Assembly (NCBI RefSeq): GCF_965638725.1
Contig: NC_134950.1
Span: 166,446,853 to 166,510,852, forward strand
Origin: Aptenodytes patagonicus
Taxonomy: Eukaryota > Chordata > Aves > Sphenisciformes > Spheniscidae
Reading direction: 5' to 3'
Length of the DNA: 64,000 nucleotides
The notes below the pieces were generated by a model. It did not search any database, had not been told where the DNA came from, and saw nothing but the letters and a program-made list of their open reading frames with translations. A program made the translations under genes and the position numbers. Each line of letters begins with the position of its first letter. Within the stretch, counting starts at the first letter, position 1. Shown piece by piece: positions 35,701-47,400 of the stretch.

Positions 35701-36829
35701 GGTGAACAGGAAAAGCAAATGTCCCCCCCTTATCTGTTTCTGCCTACATATTGCCGCAGTCCGTACCCTCACCCCTGCTGCTGTGCTAGTGCTGTGAGTA
35801 AGGCTGAAGGAAAGAGAGGTGCTGCACGATGCTTTCAAGCTCATGGACATGATATTTCCAACCAAGCACTCCCTGAAGACATGTGGTGGCTCAGTGACTC
35901 ACTCCAGGTGCAGATTTAGGAAATGCCCAAGGCCTCAGGAGAATTCTGGGTTCTCTTTGTCAGTTGTCCAGAGGGTATTTTCCAGGAAAGTGTGCACTAG
36001 GAATGATTTCCAGTGGGTTAGGCAGTAGATTTGCTTGGTAAGTCCATTAGAAAGGGCTGTCCCAAGAAATCCCACTGCAGAGACCTTCGGTCCCAACTGA
36101 ACCTTCTCCACGGAGGTGACAGCGGCAACCTCTCTTCCTCCCCTTAGACCAGCCCGTGGCGACCACTGTCCTGGCCATCATTGGCAAGTTTACGGCCACG
36201 GCCTCCTTCTCCACCTCCTACGTCTACTCTGCAGAGCTCTTCCCTACAGTCGTCAGGTGAGGTGTCCCCATGCATCAGAGCTTCCCTCTACCGTGGCTGG
36301 TAGCAGTGGTGGGGCAAGAGCCCATTTGTCCCCATGGCTGCACTCAGTCCCACAGCAGCCCAGGGGATGCTGAGCCCTGCCCGCACCTCCCACTGCCCCT
36401 TGCTTCCCCAGGCAGACCGGTGTGGGGCTGTGCTCAATGTCGGCGCGAGTGGCGGGGATCATAGCCCCGCTGATCCACCTCCTGGGCCAGTACCACCGGG
36501 CCATCCCCATGGCCATCTTCGGGAGTGCCCCCGTGGTGGGAGGGCTGCTCTGCGTCCTGCTGCCCGAGACCCGCGGCACCGACCTGGCGGACAACACGGG
36601 GGCAGCCGCCCCCCAGCTAAGGTGGGTGCCTGGAGCTCTGAACTTAAGGCAAAAAAAATCTAAAGGTGCAAATTCAAGGCAAAGAAACCAGGATGGAAAC
36701 AGTATTACCTCTTCCTCTTTCTTTCTTGTCTTCAGCAGCAGAAGACTGGAAATTTTGTCCAAGAGAGACACCACAGAGGATGGAGTAGACCTGGAGAAGG
36801 ATGTCTACAGATGCTCGGAGAGCAAGTGA
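29790..36829 (+). CDS. SLC22A13: SLC22A13-like organic anion transporter, copy A (complete)
   Basis: This is a 12-helix major-facilitator transporter of the OAT10 type, which in mammals exchanges urate, nicotinate and other organic anions at epithelial membranes. Ten exons join in phase: 29790-30161, 31364-31467, 33003-33157, 33272-33440, 33814-33934, 34547-34641, 35119-35333, 36148-36256, 36412-36621 and 36736-36829, giving 547 aa. All junctions use GT-AG. After the first helix comes a large extracellular loop with PHHC, two NLT sequons and several cysteines. The signature loop GPLSDRIGRR is at about 154-163, followed by RNWR and [13 protein letters not shown] (about 269-281). Later come [29 protein letters not shown] and LLPETRG. 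The C-terminal tail is short and charged. Synteny with OXSR1 supports SLC22A13/14. The substrate cannot be read from sequence. Intron 2 carries a solo LTR, and exons 5-6 lie in a tract nearly identical to copy B. Confidence 0.93.
30660..30765 (+). repeat. Pyrimidine-rich low-complexity tract in copy A intron 1
   Basis: A stretch dominated by CCTCC, TTCC and CTCC units with very few purines. A long open frame across it is a by-product of this composition and not a gene. Confidence 0.6.
31680..32447 (-). mobile_element. Solo LTR of an endogenous retrovirus with 5-bp target duplication
   Basis: On the minus strand the element begins TGTGAGGGTG and ends CCGTGACA, giving the TG...CA ends of an LTR. 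It is 768 bp. The direct repeat GGGGT flanks it on both sides (31675-31679 and 32448-32452), which is the target-site duplication. On the same strand there is a TATA box (CCTATAAATAGC, near 32205-32217) and, further on, AATAAA near 31731-31736, in the order expected of U3-R-U5. No internal viral genes are present. Five-base duplications fit ERVL-like elements. It lies in intron 2 of copy A, and the matching intron of copy B is only 352 bp and lacks it. Confidence 0.85.
33468..34692. repeat. Arm 1 of a nearly identical inverted repeat (exons 5-6 of copy A)
   Basis: This segment is almost identical, in inverse orientation, to 42841-44063. Identity runs through exon 5, intron 5 and exon 6 and begins and stops abruptly inside introns 4 and 6. 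Only a few single-base differences are visible, for example ACCTG against GCCTG at the end of exon 6. Confidence 0.9.
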
Positions 36830-37130
36830 TGACAGGCATATACTAAAGGTCTAGTCTGATCCAACCTTTCTTGAAGCAGACCAATGAGGCATTGCTGTCT
36901 GGAAACTGGTCTTTCAGATGATTGACAAAATATTTGTGGTCAGAAGGAGAGGAGATCTGTGTCACTCTGCATTTGGAAAAGATGCACTTCGAACTGTTCC
37001 TGAAACCCCGTCTGTTATGCCTGGCTGCGCGAGTCCTCCCGACGTGTTTCCCAGTCCTTTGCAAACTGGTACCCGTGGAACCATCCCTGTCGTGTTTTAC
37101 AGCAATAAAGAATCGCCAGTAGAGTGGTAG
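36830..37130 (+). other. SLC22A13: 3' UTR of SLC22A13-like copy A
   Basis: This follows the stop codon of copy A. From about 36873 the sequence is nearly identical, inverted, to part of the OXSR1 3' UTR at 53340-54105. The AATAAA at 37104-37109 gives a probable cleavage site near 37125-37135. Confidence 0.65.
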
Positions 37131-37650
37131 TACTGGGCAAGCGGGCGCCGGGCTGTGTCCCTCCTGCACTAATCGCTTGGGTCGTCAGCCTTCTCGTCGG
37201 TCCAAGCCTCGACGTTCGATCAGGATGTCACTGAAACCCTGTCACACACGTATTTAGCTTTTATTTCTATGTGGTGTTGAATTTGAGTTTCTACATGAAT
37301 AATATAAATTATACTCTGAGTTTGATAAGAGACACTTGTAATGCAATATGTGAATAATAAATGGTGTTGATTTGGGTTTTTTTTTTCCTACTGTTTCACA
37401 GTTGGCCTTTGTGACTGCTATTGGCTCTGGAGTGTTTTCTACACAGAAATTGTAAGCCTGTAATTTAACACGCAGATGGAAACGTGTTTGGTTTCCATCA
37501 GCCACAAACAATGCAGAAACAGAGTGTTAAAGTGAAATGACTGAGTTCAATTAGGACTTTTTTTTTTTCCCCAAGTCTTCCAATGAACAATCTATATTTA
37601 TTTTCTCTACTAGCAGCTGTTGAAGCTTCCTGAATTGTGTGGTGTACACT
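36873..37650. repeat. Inverted duplicate of an OXSR1 3' UTR segment
   Basis: This block corresponds to 54105-53340 read on the opposite strand. Similarity is near-perfect to about 37540 and then falls gradually, with small differences around the T-rich stretch. It starts only about 43 bp after the copy A stop codon. Confidence 0.88.
37104..37109 (+). terminator. Polyadenylation signal AATAAA, copy A
   Basis: A canonical hexamer 275 bp after the stop codon. The same hexamer with the same flanks occurs on the minus strand at 53869-53874 inside the OXSR1 3' UTR. Confidence 0.7.
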
Positions 37651-38070
37651 GCAATTCAATGTCAGTTAAACTGAGTGGGCATCTGGACACCTTTCCCCAG
37701 TCACGGTCAGCCTTTAATAGTGACCTTGGCTGGCTGCTGCCAGCTCAGCCACAACATTTTAGTGTCATCTAGTGTCACACAAAAGAAAGAGAAGGGTGGC
37801 CTCCTCTCCTGTGCTACCTGTTTGCAAGCAGAGAGTGTATTTGGTGCCCTTGCATGAAGCTATCTCCTCAAACCACAGCACTACTCTTGGTCAAAGGAGA
37901 AGGCCAGTCACTCAGGTTTGTAGCATCCTTTTGTTTCTGATTGCTTTGTGCTATAGCAAATGGTGTTTTGAAGGCTGGGGTGTCCCAAGACCGGGCCAGA
38001 CCTGCATGGAGGTGATATTCATTTTGTGCTTTGGCTTTGGCGCAAAAATCTCCCCAGTGTCACATGGGAC
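37650..38070. repeat. Diverged inverted duplicate of the OXSR1-SLC22A13 spacer
   Basis: Positions 37650-37885 resemble 51600-51390 on the other strand. Positions 37890-38070 resemble 49790-49640, sharing the GTCACTCAGGTTTGTAGCATC-like core and the stretch that translates as CSILLFLIALC. The block is colinear with the OXSR1 side but lacks 51.6-53.3 kb and 49.8-51.4 kb. Confidence 0.75.
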
Positions 38071-41000
38071 CTGGCCATGGCTGGAGATGGGGTAGGGCAT
38101 TTGCAGGATCTGGGTTTTGGCACTCATTGCACAGAGTCATGAGAGCAGCATTAATGCTGCTTCTCCTCACCTCCTCAGCCATTCCCTGATGGGTCCCTTT
38201 CTGCAAGCTTTGCTCTGGTCATGGACCTGGGGCCTTCCCAGCAGGGGGTCGGGAAGAAGGAGAGGACAATGTCCTCTAGTCAAAGGGCAAGGTCCAGGAT
38301 CCTGACACCTCCGCCCCACAGCCGGGAATCAGGGTTGCAGCATAGTTTCTTGGTGTCACTGACACTGAGGATGCACTGATTGTCTCAGTAGTCCCTGTGG
38401 GGCTCCTCTAGCAACAGGAGCTGCTTTGCCCCATAGTTCCTCACCTCAGGGAACAGGGCCAGGCCAGGCTCTGATGCCCCTCCACGCCTTAAATACCTCT
38501 GGCCCTGCCTGACCAGCTTCCTCGGCAGTGGGGAGGTTCCGATTCATGAACCTGGATCTCCTCCGAAGGGGAAACGGAGGTCGAGAGGTTCTGACGTGAA
38601 CACAGACAGGCATAAGTGAGGGTGTAAGTGCACGAGCAGGGCCTCTCTCCCATGTCTGATATAGGAAGGCCTGAAGAAGGCTTGGACATTAATCGATATG
38701 CCTTAGCAAACCCTTCACAATGTCCCTGGCATTTGCTCACCACTGCCACCTTCAGCACTTTCCCACAACTGGCCCTCCAGTCATGGCTTGGTAAGTCACT
38801 CTATTAAGGTCTTGCATCTGCTCTTCCCAGCTAAACCTTGCTAACCCCATTTTGTCCTCACCTTCTCTTCAGCCTTTTGGCTCCCTCTCCTTGGCTATGG
38901 GGTCATCCTCTTTCCCTTAGTTATCCCTTCAGGTCACCTGAGGCACTTTTTACACTTTGCTCATAACCTCATCGTGATGAGAGCCCAAAACATCCTATTG
39001 TGTGCATGCAAAAGTGTGTTTGCATTCTCACATGCTATTCCACCGCACTTAGCTCGACTCTGTACTGTGAGCTCTATTTATTACAGTGCAAGACCATGTG
39101 TGGACCAGGTAGAGGCGACATTAAGGCAGAGCAAAACCACTGGACATCCTCCCATTTCTGCTGAGCTGGGCAAAAGATGATGAGTCAAGCTCTTCAGCCA
39201 AAAGTGCACCATCCAGTGGTCTTCAAACTAACCAGGTGCAGTGGTCTAGAGAAGAGCAGATGAAATGGATCTTCAGCCTACTGGAGGCATGAATGAGATG
39301 GAAGCAGAAGTACATCAGATGTGCTCGGACACATTTATTTATGAAGTGAGCTGAAACAGAGTCTCAGAGCAGAATTCCCAAAAGGAGCCATGGTTTACTC
39401 AGTAACTGTGCATTTTGCTCCAAGCTCTTCCCTCAGCCTTTACCCTCAATGCCTTGTTTTCCATAAAAGCCCGAAGGAGGCAGCCCCCAGCCCTTGCCAA
39501 GGAAAGAGTGCCCTCCGGCAAAGGACTGAGCTCCTTTACAGTCAGAACCACTGAACAGGAGCACCACAGCAAATCCTTTGAAAAGCAGTGCCAGAGAGAA
39601 GATGGCACCACAGGCAGCCCCTCCTGGTGGGGTATTGTCACATGTCACTGATTTCATCCAAAACTCTGTCTTCATCAAACTCCATATCCGCGGGGTACTT
39701 TGATCCATGGAAAACATGCAGGCATGACAACAGGGAGAAGAAATAAAGTCTGCTTTAAAAGCTTCTTGACACTACCAGAAAATAGTCTTTGAGCTGTATA
39801 CAGACAAAGCTGGAACACCACCACTGTATAACTTCTGGGCTTCATCTGTACCAAGCCAGTGGTAAAAGAAAGACATCTTGAGGGACAGGAGGTAAAAGAT
39901 GGGGAAGCACAGGAAAAACACATGTTTTTTCTTCACAGTATAAGACAAAAGTGGTCCTAAACTGTTTAAAGACAGAAGTGGATACAGTAAGAAGGAATAG
40001 ACTAGAACAGAGTAGAATAGACCTGATAGTTCCCAGAAAGAATTGCACTTTCTTCTAAGAGACCAACTGCCACAATGTCTCTCAGTTTTCTGGAACAGAC
40101 AAATTAATGTGGTGCTACATCACAGCCCGACAGCACAATTTTCCATGCACAAAGTGTCGTGACATGCTTTAATTCAAAGCCACCAGCGCTAAGGCGAAAA
40201 TTCTGCTGCCTGTTAGACATCCTTGCTCACTGCTTGCTATTTCTTCCATCGCATCTTTTTTTTCTCAGCTAAGTGTCTCAAATTTAAAAAAAAAATTAAA
40301 AGGAGTGTTTTTAAGAGAGGGTGAGAAGGTCATGCTAGATAGTCAAGAGAAATCACTCCTTCTTGCAAGTGTGAGATTGTTTTCTCTGCATCTGCTCTGG
40401 CTTTCTCTTTAGTGAGCACAGTACTCTGTCGCAAGTCTATTCAATGCTCTAGCAGGTGTCTCACTTGGACAAAGTTTACAGTCTCACGTTCCTGGAGACG
40501 GGACAGGAAAAAGGAAGAGAAAAAGTTGCCTCCATCCTGGTTTCCGATTTCTTTCTTTTTTTCCCTTAAACCAGATTTTCTCCAGCAAGAGCACTGTTGA
40601 ACACCAGAGACAGCATGCAGTGCCTGAGGACAAGCCATAGAGGGAGATAAAGGAAGGCAAAAAATGAAAAGGAAAAACAAGAATTATTTGACCGCTTGAG
40701 AGGTGGTGGTGTCCTACAAATGGAGACCCTACCTGTCCTCAGTGCTGGCGCAGCACTAGGTTGCCTTTAGCTACAGCCGCCTGCAGGCCCAGCTAGAAGT
40801 GAGTGGTCTTTGTGTACTCAGTGTCTTGGCCACCATCTTTTCCTTTCACGTGTCCATTTTCAGAGCTGCTGTTGGCATTTTCACAGACCTAATGAAAGGT
40901 AAAAGAGTTTAAAAGCAAAGAAAGACCTGTTACGAGCTGATGGCAGTCTTCTCTGAGACATGCAGCCTTTAGCAACCTGGCTTCCCATTCACCACTCGCT

Positions 41001-41109
41001 CTCTGGGCCCCAACAGACACCCAACAAAAGTTACAGGGTGCAATTCTACCCTGTCCCATGGGCAATGGGGTGCTGGGAGCTACGCAAGGCTGAAAGCCAG
41101 AGGACACGG
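38071..41109. other. Spacer between inverted copies A and B; nothing recognised
   Basis: This is the central spacer of the inverted gene pair. I looked for a counterpart of copy A exon 10 on the minus strand and did not find one. Only short open frames occur. Simple T/A runs lie near 40257 and 40288. Confidence 0.5.
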
Positions 41110-41403
41110 CTACAAGGCACCAGCCCTTCCCTGGTATGACAGGTGGGGACCCAAGTGAAGCGCTGGCTGCTCCTGGAGTCCTTCCATTCCAAGGACAGGA
41201 ACAAAGAGATGACCATCATGGGCAGGGTTATGGGGCTTCCTCCCCTCCTTCTGCAGTGGGGCAGCCCTGCTCCCTGCCCTCCCACCACTGTAAGCCCTTG
41301 AACAAACACCCAGCCCCAGCCCATGCAATGCCAATGGCTTCCCGCAGCACTGGCACCCCATGTCCCTGCCCAAAAGGCAGCATGGGCACCACCAGGCACC
41401 CAC

Positions 41404-44400
41404 CTTAGCTGGGGGGCGGCCTCCCCCCGTGTTGTCTACCAGGTCGGTGCCGCGGGTCTCGGGCATCAGGACACAGAGCAGCCCTCCCACCACGGGGGCA
41501 CTCCCGAAGATGGCCATGGGGATGGCCCGGTGGTACTGGCCCAGGAGGTGGATCAGTGGGGCTATGATCCCTGCCACTCGCGCCGACATTGAGCACAGCC
41601 CCACACCGGTCTGCCTGGGGAAGCAAGGGGCAGTGGGAGGTACAGGTAGGGCTCAGCCCCCCCGGGCCACCATGGGACCGAGTGCAGCCATGGGGACAAA
41701 TGTGCTCTTCTCTCCCCACTGCCACCAGCCACAGTGGAGGGAAGCACCAAAGTGTGGGAAGACCTCACCTGACGACTGTAGGGAAGAGCTCTGCAGAGTA
41801 GACGTAGGAGGTGGAGAAGGAGGCCGAGGCCGTAAACTTGCCAATGATGGCCAGGACGGTGGTCACCACAGGCTGGTCTGAGGGGAGGAGGAGAGACCAC
41901 AGCTATGGGACAAGGGCCCAGCACCACTTGGGGATAGCGGCTGGAGACATGCGGGGACAACCGTGTCACCCACAGGGAGCCATCACCTCTGAACAGTGCC
42001 TGAATGTGGACTGAGGAGCAGCTCTGGCCCTGGGGCCACCCTTGACACACTTTGCATCCATCATCTCACCACTCCACGTACCAATTTTCCCACAGGACAA
42101 CTCTGCTAATGGGTGGCCCACTAGGCTCATCTCTACCCTCTCCTATCACAATCGTCAGGCAAAGGTTTGCTGATTAGAATGGGCCTTGGGGAGTCGAGCA
42201 AGTCCCTTGTGGCCATGGCACCACGGTCAGCTCAAGACCTGAGAAATGTGAGCCAGCCTGGTTGGGAGGACAGGACCTGCACCAGCAAGGGAAGAGTTGG
42301 GGCTCTGTGCCTCTCTGTCCCAGAGCTTGTCCTCTCAGGATGGGAAGAGGTTGTTCACCTTCAGGGATGCCGGTGATGATCAAACACACCAGGCCACTCA
42401 GCAGCAGGAGAACAGCCTGGGTTTTCTTCCTCCCGAACCACTGCAGCATGAAGATGCAACCAACACGGGCTGGGATTTCCACTGCTCCAAACGCAAGCTG
42501 TGTTAGGTAGATGTCCAGACCAAAATTTGTCACGTTCAGACTCAGCCCATAGTAGACAAGGCTGTTCACAAACCTGAAAACGGGGCAGGGTGGCACTGAG
42601 CATATCTATTGGCCATGAGCAAATACAATATTGATCTCCAAAGACAACATTTTGGCCAAGTCATGGCATTTTGAAGGGCACATAAAACCAGATCAGTACC
42701 ATAGGACTGCCAAAGCTGGAACGGATCTAACCTTTCCCACGAACCACATAGCATCTTGAATAGCCAAACACAGAAACACCCATCAATAACACCCAAACAC
42801 CACAAGGTGAATTTACAGTTATGACTAAACATCAATCCCTTCTTTTCTTCACCTAGAATTTTGGAAAGAGGGGACCAGGGGATGTCTTACCAGGCGCACG
42901 ACATGATTAAAGTCACCTTCTGGAGGTGCTTCTTCCGAAAGAGATCCAGAGTACTTCCAGACTTGGTCTGTGTCTCAGGCTTCAACTTCAAAATGCAGAA
43001 AGCCAAAGAGTCAAAGCAGGCAAAGGAAACCCCTGGCTAGCTCCTTTTCCGTCTGCAGTCAAAGGAAAGCTTCAGTGGAACAGGCTTGTGAGCCCAAACT
43101 GCTCTGGGAGGGACAGCAGCCCAGCGGGGCTGGGCTCCCGTGCCTGTGCTCTGGGTGCCCAACACACTAGTTTGGTGCCTAAGAGGTTCCTAGGTTTCCC
43201 CAGTGTAGGGACTTTGGGGTGGGCAAGGAGGTAACCCCGCTTCAGGCATTTATGCATGGAAAACCACAGACTAAACAGAGACCTCGTGCTCATCCTCTAG
43301 ACTCCTGCAATCCTCTCAGAAGAAAAGCCAGGGAAGCATTTGGGTCCTTTCCATATCCCGAGGTGGACTCCAGAAAGCCCCAGACTGAGCCTCAGCAGAA
43401 GCTGTGCCTCTTCCTTGACCGTGCCTCTGTACAACGCAGCTGAAGCTGGAGTCACCCACAGCCCACCCCCAAATCATCCCCAGCAGGCACGGAAAGTTGT
43501 TTTATCAGATGACCTCAGCTCCAGTGGCTGCTACAAACGCAAGCGCAGAGGAAAGTCTCTGAAGACAACTAGCAGTTCTGCATGCCATTACAGGTACCTG
43601 CTCAAGGAGTCCTGGTGGGATGGTGCGCTTGTTGATGGATGCTGCCTTCTGAAGGACCTTCCTAGCTTCTTCTATTCTGCCTTTTGTCACCAGCCACCGA
43701 GCTGATTCTGGTAGCACCCTGCCAAGGAGATGAAATCAGGAGATGCTGCTGCGCCCTGCTGAGTTTTCCCACGGCCCATCTCCCTGCAACCACGTCCAGC
43801 AAGCAATGGGCATCACACGTGATGGAGGGGGTCTAAATACCTCCCCAGGTCAGGTTTTCCAGGCCTACCTTTAGGCCCCAAAGGCCACATTTGAGGACCT
43901 GAAGCAAAGCAGCTGCTGCTCTCAGGGGTCCAGTGCCCCAGTGAGATGTGCTGAGCTCTGCAGAAGCCCTTCCAGCACCTGTACTATAATGGAAAGACCC
44001 AGCCTGCTCCTGAGCTGCTGCTTCCTCACTGCCACCCCTCACACTTGCTGCTGTCGTGTCTGCAAGGAGCTCTGCCCATGTCCCACTTACCGGATGTAGA
44101 AGAAAAAGACAAATATAGGAGCAGATCCTGCAATTTCCAGCAGCCTCCAGTTGCGAATACCATAACTCAAGCCAGCCAAAAACATCTGTCCGATGGCGAA
44201 ACAGCAGTGAGAAATAAGCACTGCCTTTGGCCGGGAGGAGACACCAACCCATTCGGTAGCTGAGAGAAGAACAAAGGTTCAGACTCATCCATGCAAGTGA
44301 TTTCCCAATACAAACAGGGCGTTTCCCCTGGAGAAGAGGTCTACAGGAGTTTAGGAGAGGAGGCCAGCCATCAGAGCTCTGGCATCAATCACACATGCAA

Positions 44401-47400
44401 GTCACCAGTGTTTCATTAGATGCATCACCTCTTCTTATCGTCAGGGTGTCCTGGTCCTCTGCAAGAGGACATGAAGCTCAGGTACATTACCCCTCTCCTG
44501 TCAGCATCCACAGAGCCCCTCACTGGGGCAGCACTGTGGCCCAAATCAATCATGTCCCAGAGCCATGGGGGTCTCTCCCCACACTGACCTCCTGAGCTGG
44601 GAGACTGTCCCATTGCCCTCCTCTGAGCACTGGCGTGGGAGAGATGCTTCCCGTGGCTCTCACTCAGGGTTGGAGAGATGCCAAAGGGCAGTGCAGAGCA
44701 AGACCTGTCCTTGTCCTGGTGTTTTTCAAGTCATACATGATGATTTTTATTTCTTTACAGACCTTTCCTATTGCATCTTAGAATCATAGAATCATAGAAT
44801 CATTAAGGTTGGAAAAGACCTCTAAGATCATCGAGTCCAACCGTCGACCCAACACCACCATGCCCACTAAACCATGTCCCTAAGCGCCTCATTTACACGT
44901 CTTTTAAATACCTCCAGGGATGGGGACTCAACCACTTCCCTGGGCAGCCTGGTCCAATGTTTCACCACTCTTTCAGTAAAGACGTTTTTCCTCACATCCA
45001 ATCTAAACCTCCCCTGGCACAACTTGAGGCCATTTCCTCTCGTCCTATCGCTTGTTACTTCAGAGAAGAGACCGACCCCCACCCCGCTACAACCTCCTTT
45101 CAGGGAGTTGTAGAGAGCGATGAGGTCTCCCCTCAGCCTCCTTTTCTCCAGGCTAAACAACCCCAGTTCCCTCAGCCGCTCCTCATCAGACTTGTTCTCC
45201 AGACCCCTCACCAGCCTCGTTGCCCTTCTCTGGACACGCTCCAGCACCTCGACGTCCTTCTTGTAGTGAGGGGCCCAAAACTGAACACAGTATTCGGGGT
45301 GCGGCCTCACCAGTGCCGAGTACAGGGGCACAATCACTTCCCTGCTCCTGCTGGCCACACTAGTTCTGATACAGGCCAGGATGCCATTGGCCTTCTTGGC
45401 TGCCTGGGCACACTGCCGGCTCGTGTTCAGCCGGCTGTCGACCAACACCCCCAGGTCCTTTTCCACCAGGCAGCTTTCCAGCCCCTCTTCCCCAAGCCTG
45501 TAGCGCTGCATGGGGTTGTTGTGGCCGAAGTGCAGGACCCGGCACTTGTCCTTGTTGAACCTCATACAGTTGGCCTGGGCCCATGGATCCAGCCTGTCCA
45601 GGTCCCTCTGCCGAGCCTTCCTACCCTCGAGCAGATCAACACTCCCGCCCAACTTGGTGTCGTCTGCAGACTTACTGAGGGTGCCACATCTTGAGAGGCC
45701 ATCTTGAGAGGCCACATCTGTCTGCCTCAGGGCCAGGGCATCCTACTCACCTAAGGCCAGTATCGTCATGGTGATCCCTGACACTGAAGCCCCCACAACA
45801 CATCTGAAGGCCATGTATACATAGAAATGGGGCACGAAGGCAATTCCTACACCAAACAAGCCCTGGAGGAAGACGGAGATCAGAATGACTGGCCGGCGGC
45901 CGATCCTGTGGAGAAAGGGGGAAGACATAGTCGGTATCTGGAGAGACCCCATGGAGATGGGGAAGAGTCCAGCAGGTTACACAGTGATTGTATTGCCCTC
46001 TCTTCACGGTGATGAGGTTCAGACTAGACTCTGGGTTGACATGTGAAGCACCCTGCACACACGCTGTGCCCTTCTCCCTTCCACCCCCTGTATGGCCATG
46101 TCCTCACGGGACCTGAGGACTTTGGTCAGGGTCCCTGTTAGTGAGGAGCGGTGACAAAATGCACAGGGTGCAGTGCTCAGCCAGGCTGGGAGCAGCATGC
46201 CGCTCTGTGCACTGCCAGCTTTGCACAGACCCTGGAAGAGCGGTTGTGTTTCCTCACCTGTCACTTAGTGGCCCAAAAATCATGGATCCTAGGAACAGCC
46301 CCAGCATGTAGATGGACTGGGAGATGTTGTTCAGGTTCTTCCTGTCGCACACCAGGTCAAACTGGAGGAAGGAAACACAGCTGCTTTTGCTCTCAACAGA
46401 CCCCAGCTGCTTTCTGAAGGTGGGCAGCCTTTCTGGCCCATGGTGGACCCAGGAGTGGGGTGCCCAAGCTCTTGCTCCAGGCCCCGGGAGCGGAGATCCC
46501 ACCCCCAAGGATGCGAGTCTCCATGGTGTGCACATAGCACACAAGTTAGTGGTGGGACAAGCCCATGGGGCACTCAGTGGCGCCCCTCTTCCAAGCACTG
46601 GGACCTGCAGGAATCCCTTCTAGCCCAGGCATCCCCGAGGGAGACTCCTGGTTGGCAAATTTTGCTTAAAATGGGACAGAAGTCCCAGCAGCTTGCTTCC
46701 TCCTAGACTGTCTTCCCTCCCGGAGGAAAAAGGATGAGTGCAGCGCTGATTCCTGGGCTCAGCAGTTTCTGTTGAAGAGATGTTCTGCAACTGCCAGCAT
46801 CCAGAGAGCATCTATAGAAAGTCTCACATAGGGAAGAGCATGTGCAGGAAATACAGAGAGGTCAGAAAGCACTGAAAGTAGTTTAGCACTGCGCTCTGGA
46901 GAATTGCTGGTGTTGCTGAAGCTCTTGGTGACAATCAATCAGATCTGTGGCTTTGCAAGCTCTCCTCTCCTCGTCAAACCTGCGCACAGAGTGAGGAGCG
47001 GTGTTGTTTGCGACAACCCTGAGCTGGAGTCACCGCCCTGAGACCCCGAGGCAGACACCCCACAGCCACTTGCCCTGACAGTTCCCCACCATGCAAGGGA
47101 GCAGAAACTAAGTGCTGAGCCCTGCCTCCTTCCCCTGCCCGGGGTGTCCAAAGCACAAAGCTGTGCACAGGGACAAGTTGGAAGGTTACCCGCTGTCTGC
47201 AGAGAGGCAGCTGGGGTAGGAAGACCCAAAAGGTCCCGCCAGGAGTGATTAATCTCTCCACTGGCTCTGCCCGTGGCCCTGCTGGCATCTATATTGCAGC
47301 CTACTTGCACGCAACTGCTCCAGGACCATATCTGGGGGCTGGGTGGTGGAGCCAAGGTCTCCAAAATACACCTGATGTAAATCTCAGCCCAGCCCGTTTG

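Noticed and set aside
36843-37169. A 108-codon minus-strand frame repeated at 53809-54168 (+)
   Set aside because: Both lie antisense to 3' UTRs; the match reflects the duplicated UTR block and not a conserved protein.
39640-39720. Possible replacement terminal exon for copy B on the minus strand
   Set aside because: No acceptor in the right phase and no similarity to copy A exon 10.
34089-43705. Identical open frames in inverse orientation at 33827-34606 and 42926-43705
   Set aside because: They are identical only because the DNA is an inverted duplicate; they are antisense to exons 5-6 and introns and not genes.
44957-45694. A 245-codon plus-strand open frame
   Set aside because: It is the antisense of the CR1 reverse-transcriptase frame.
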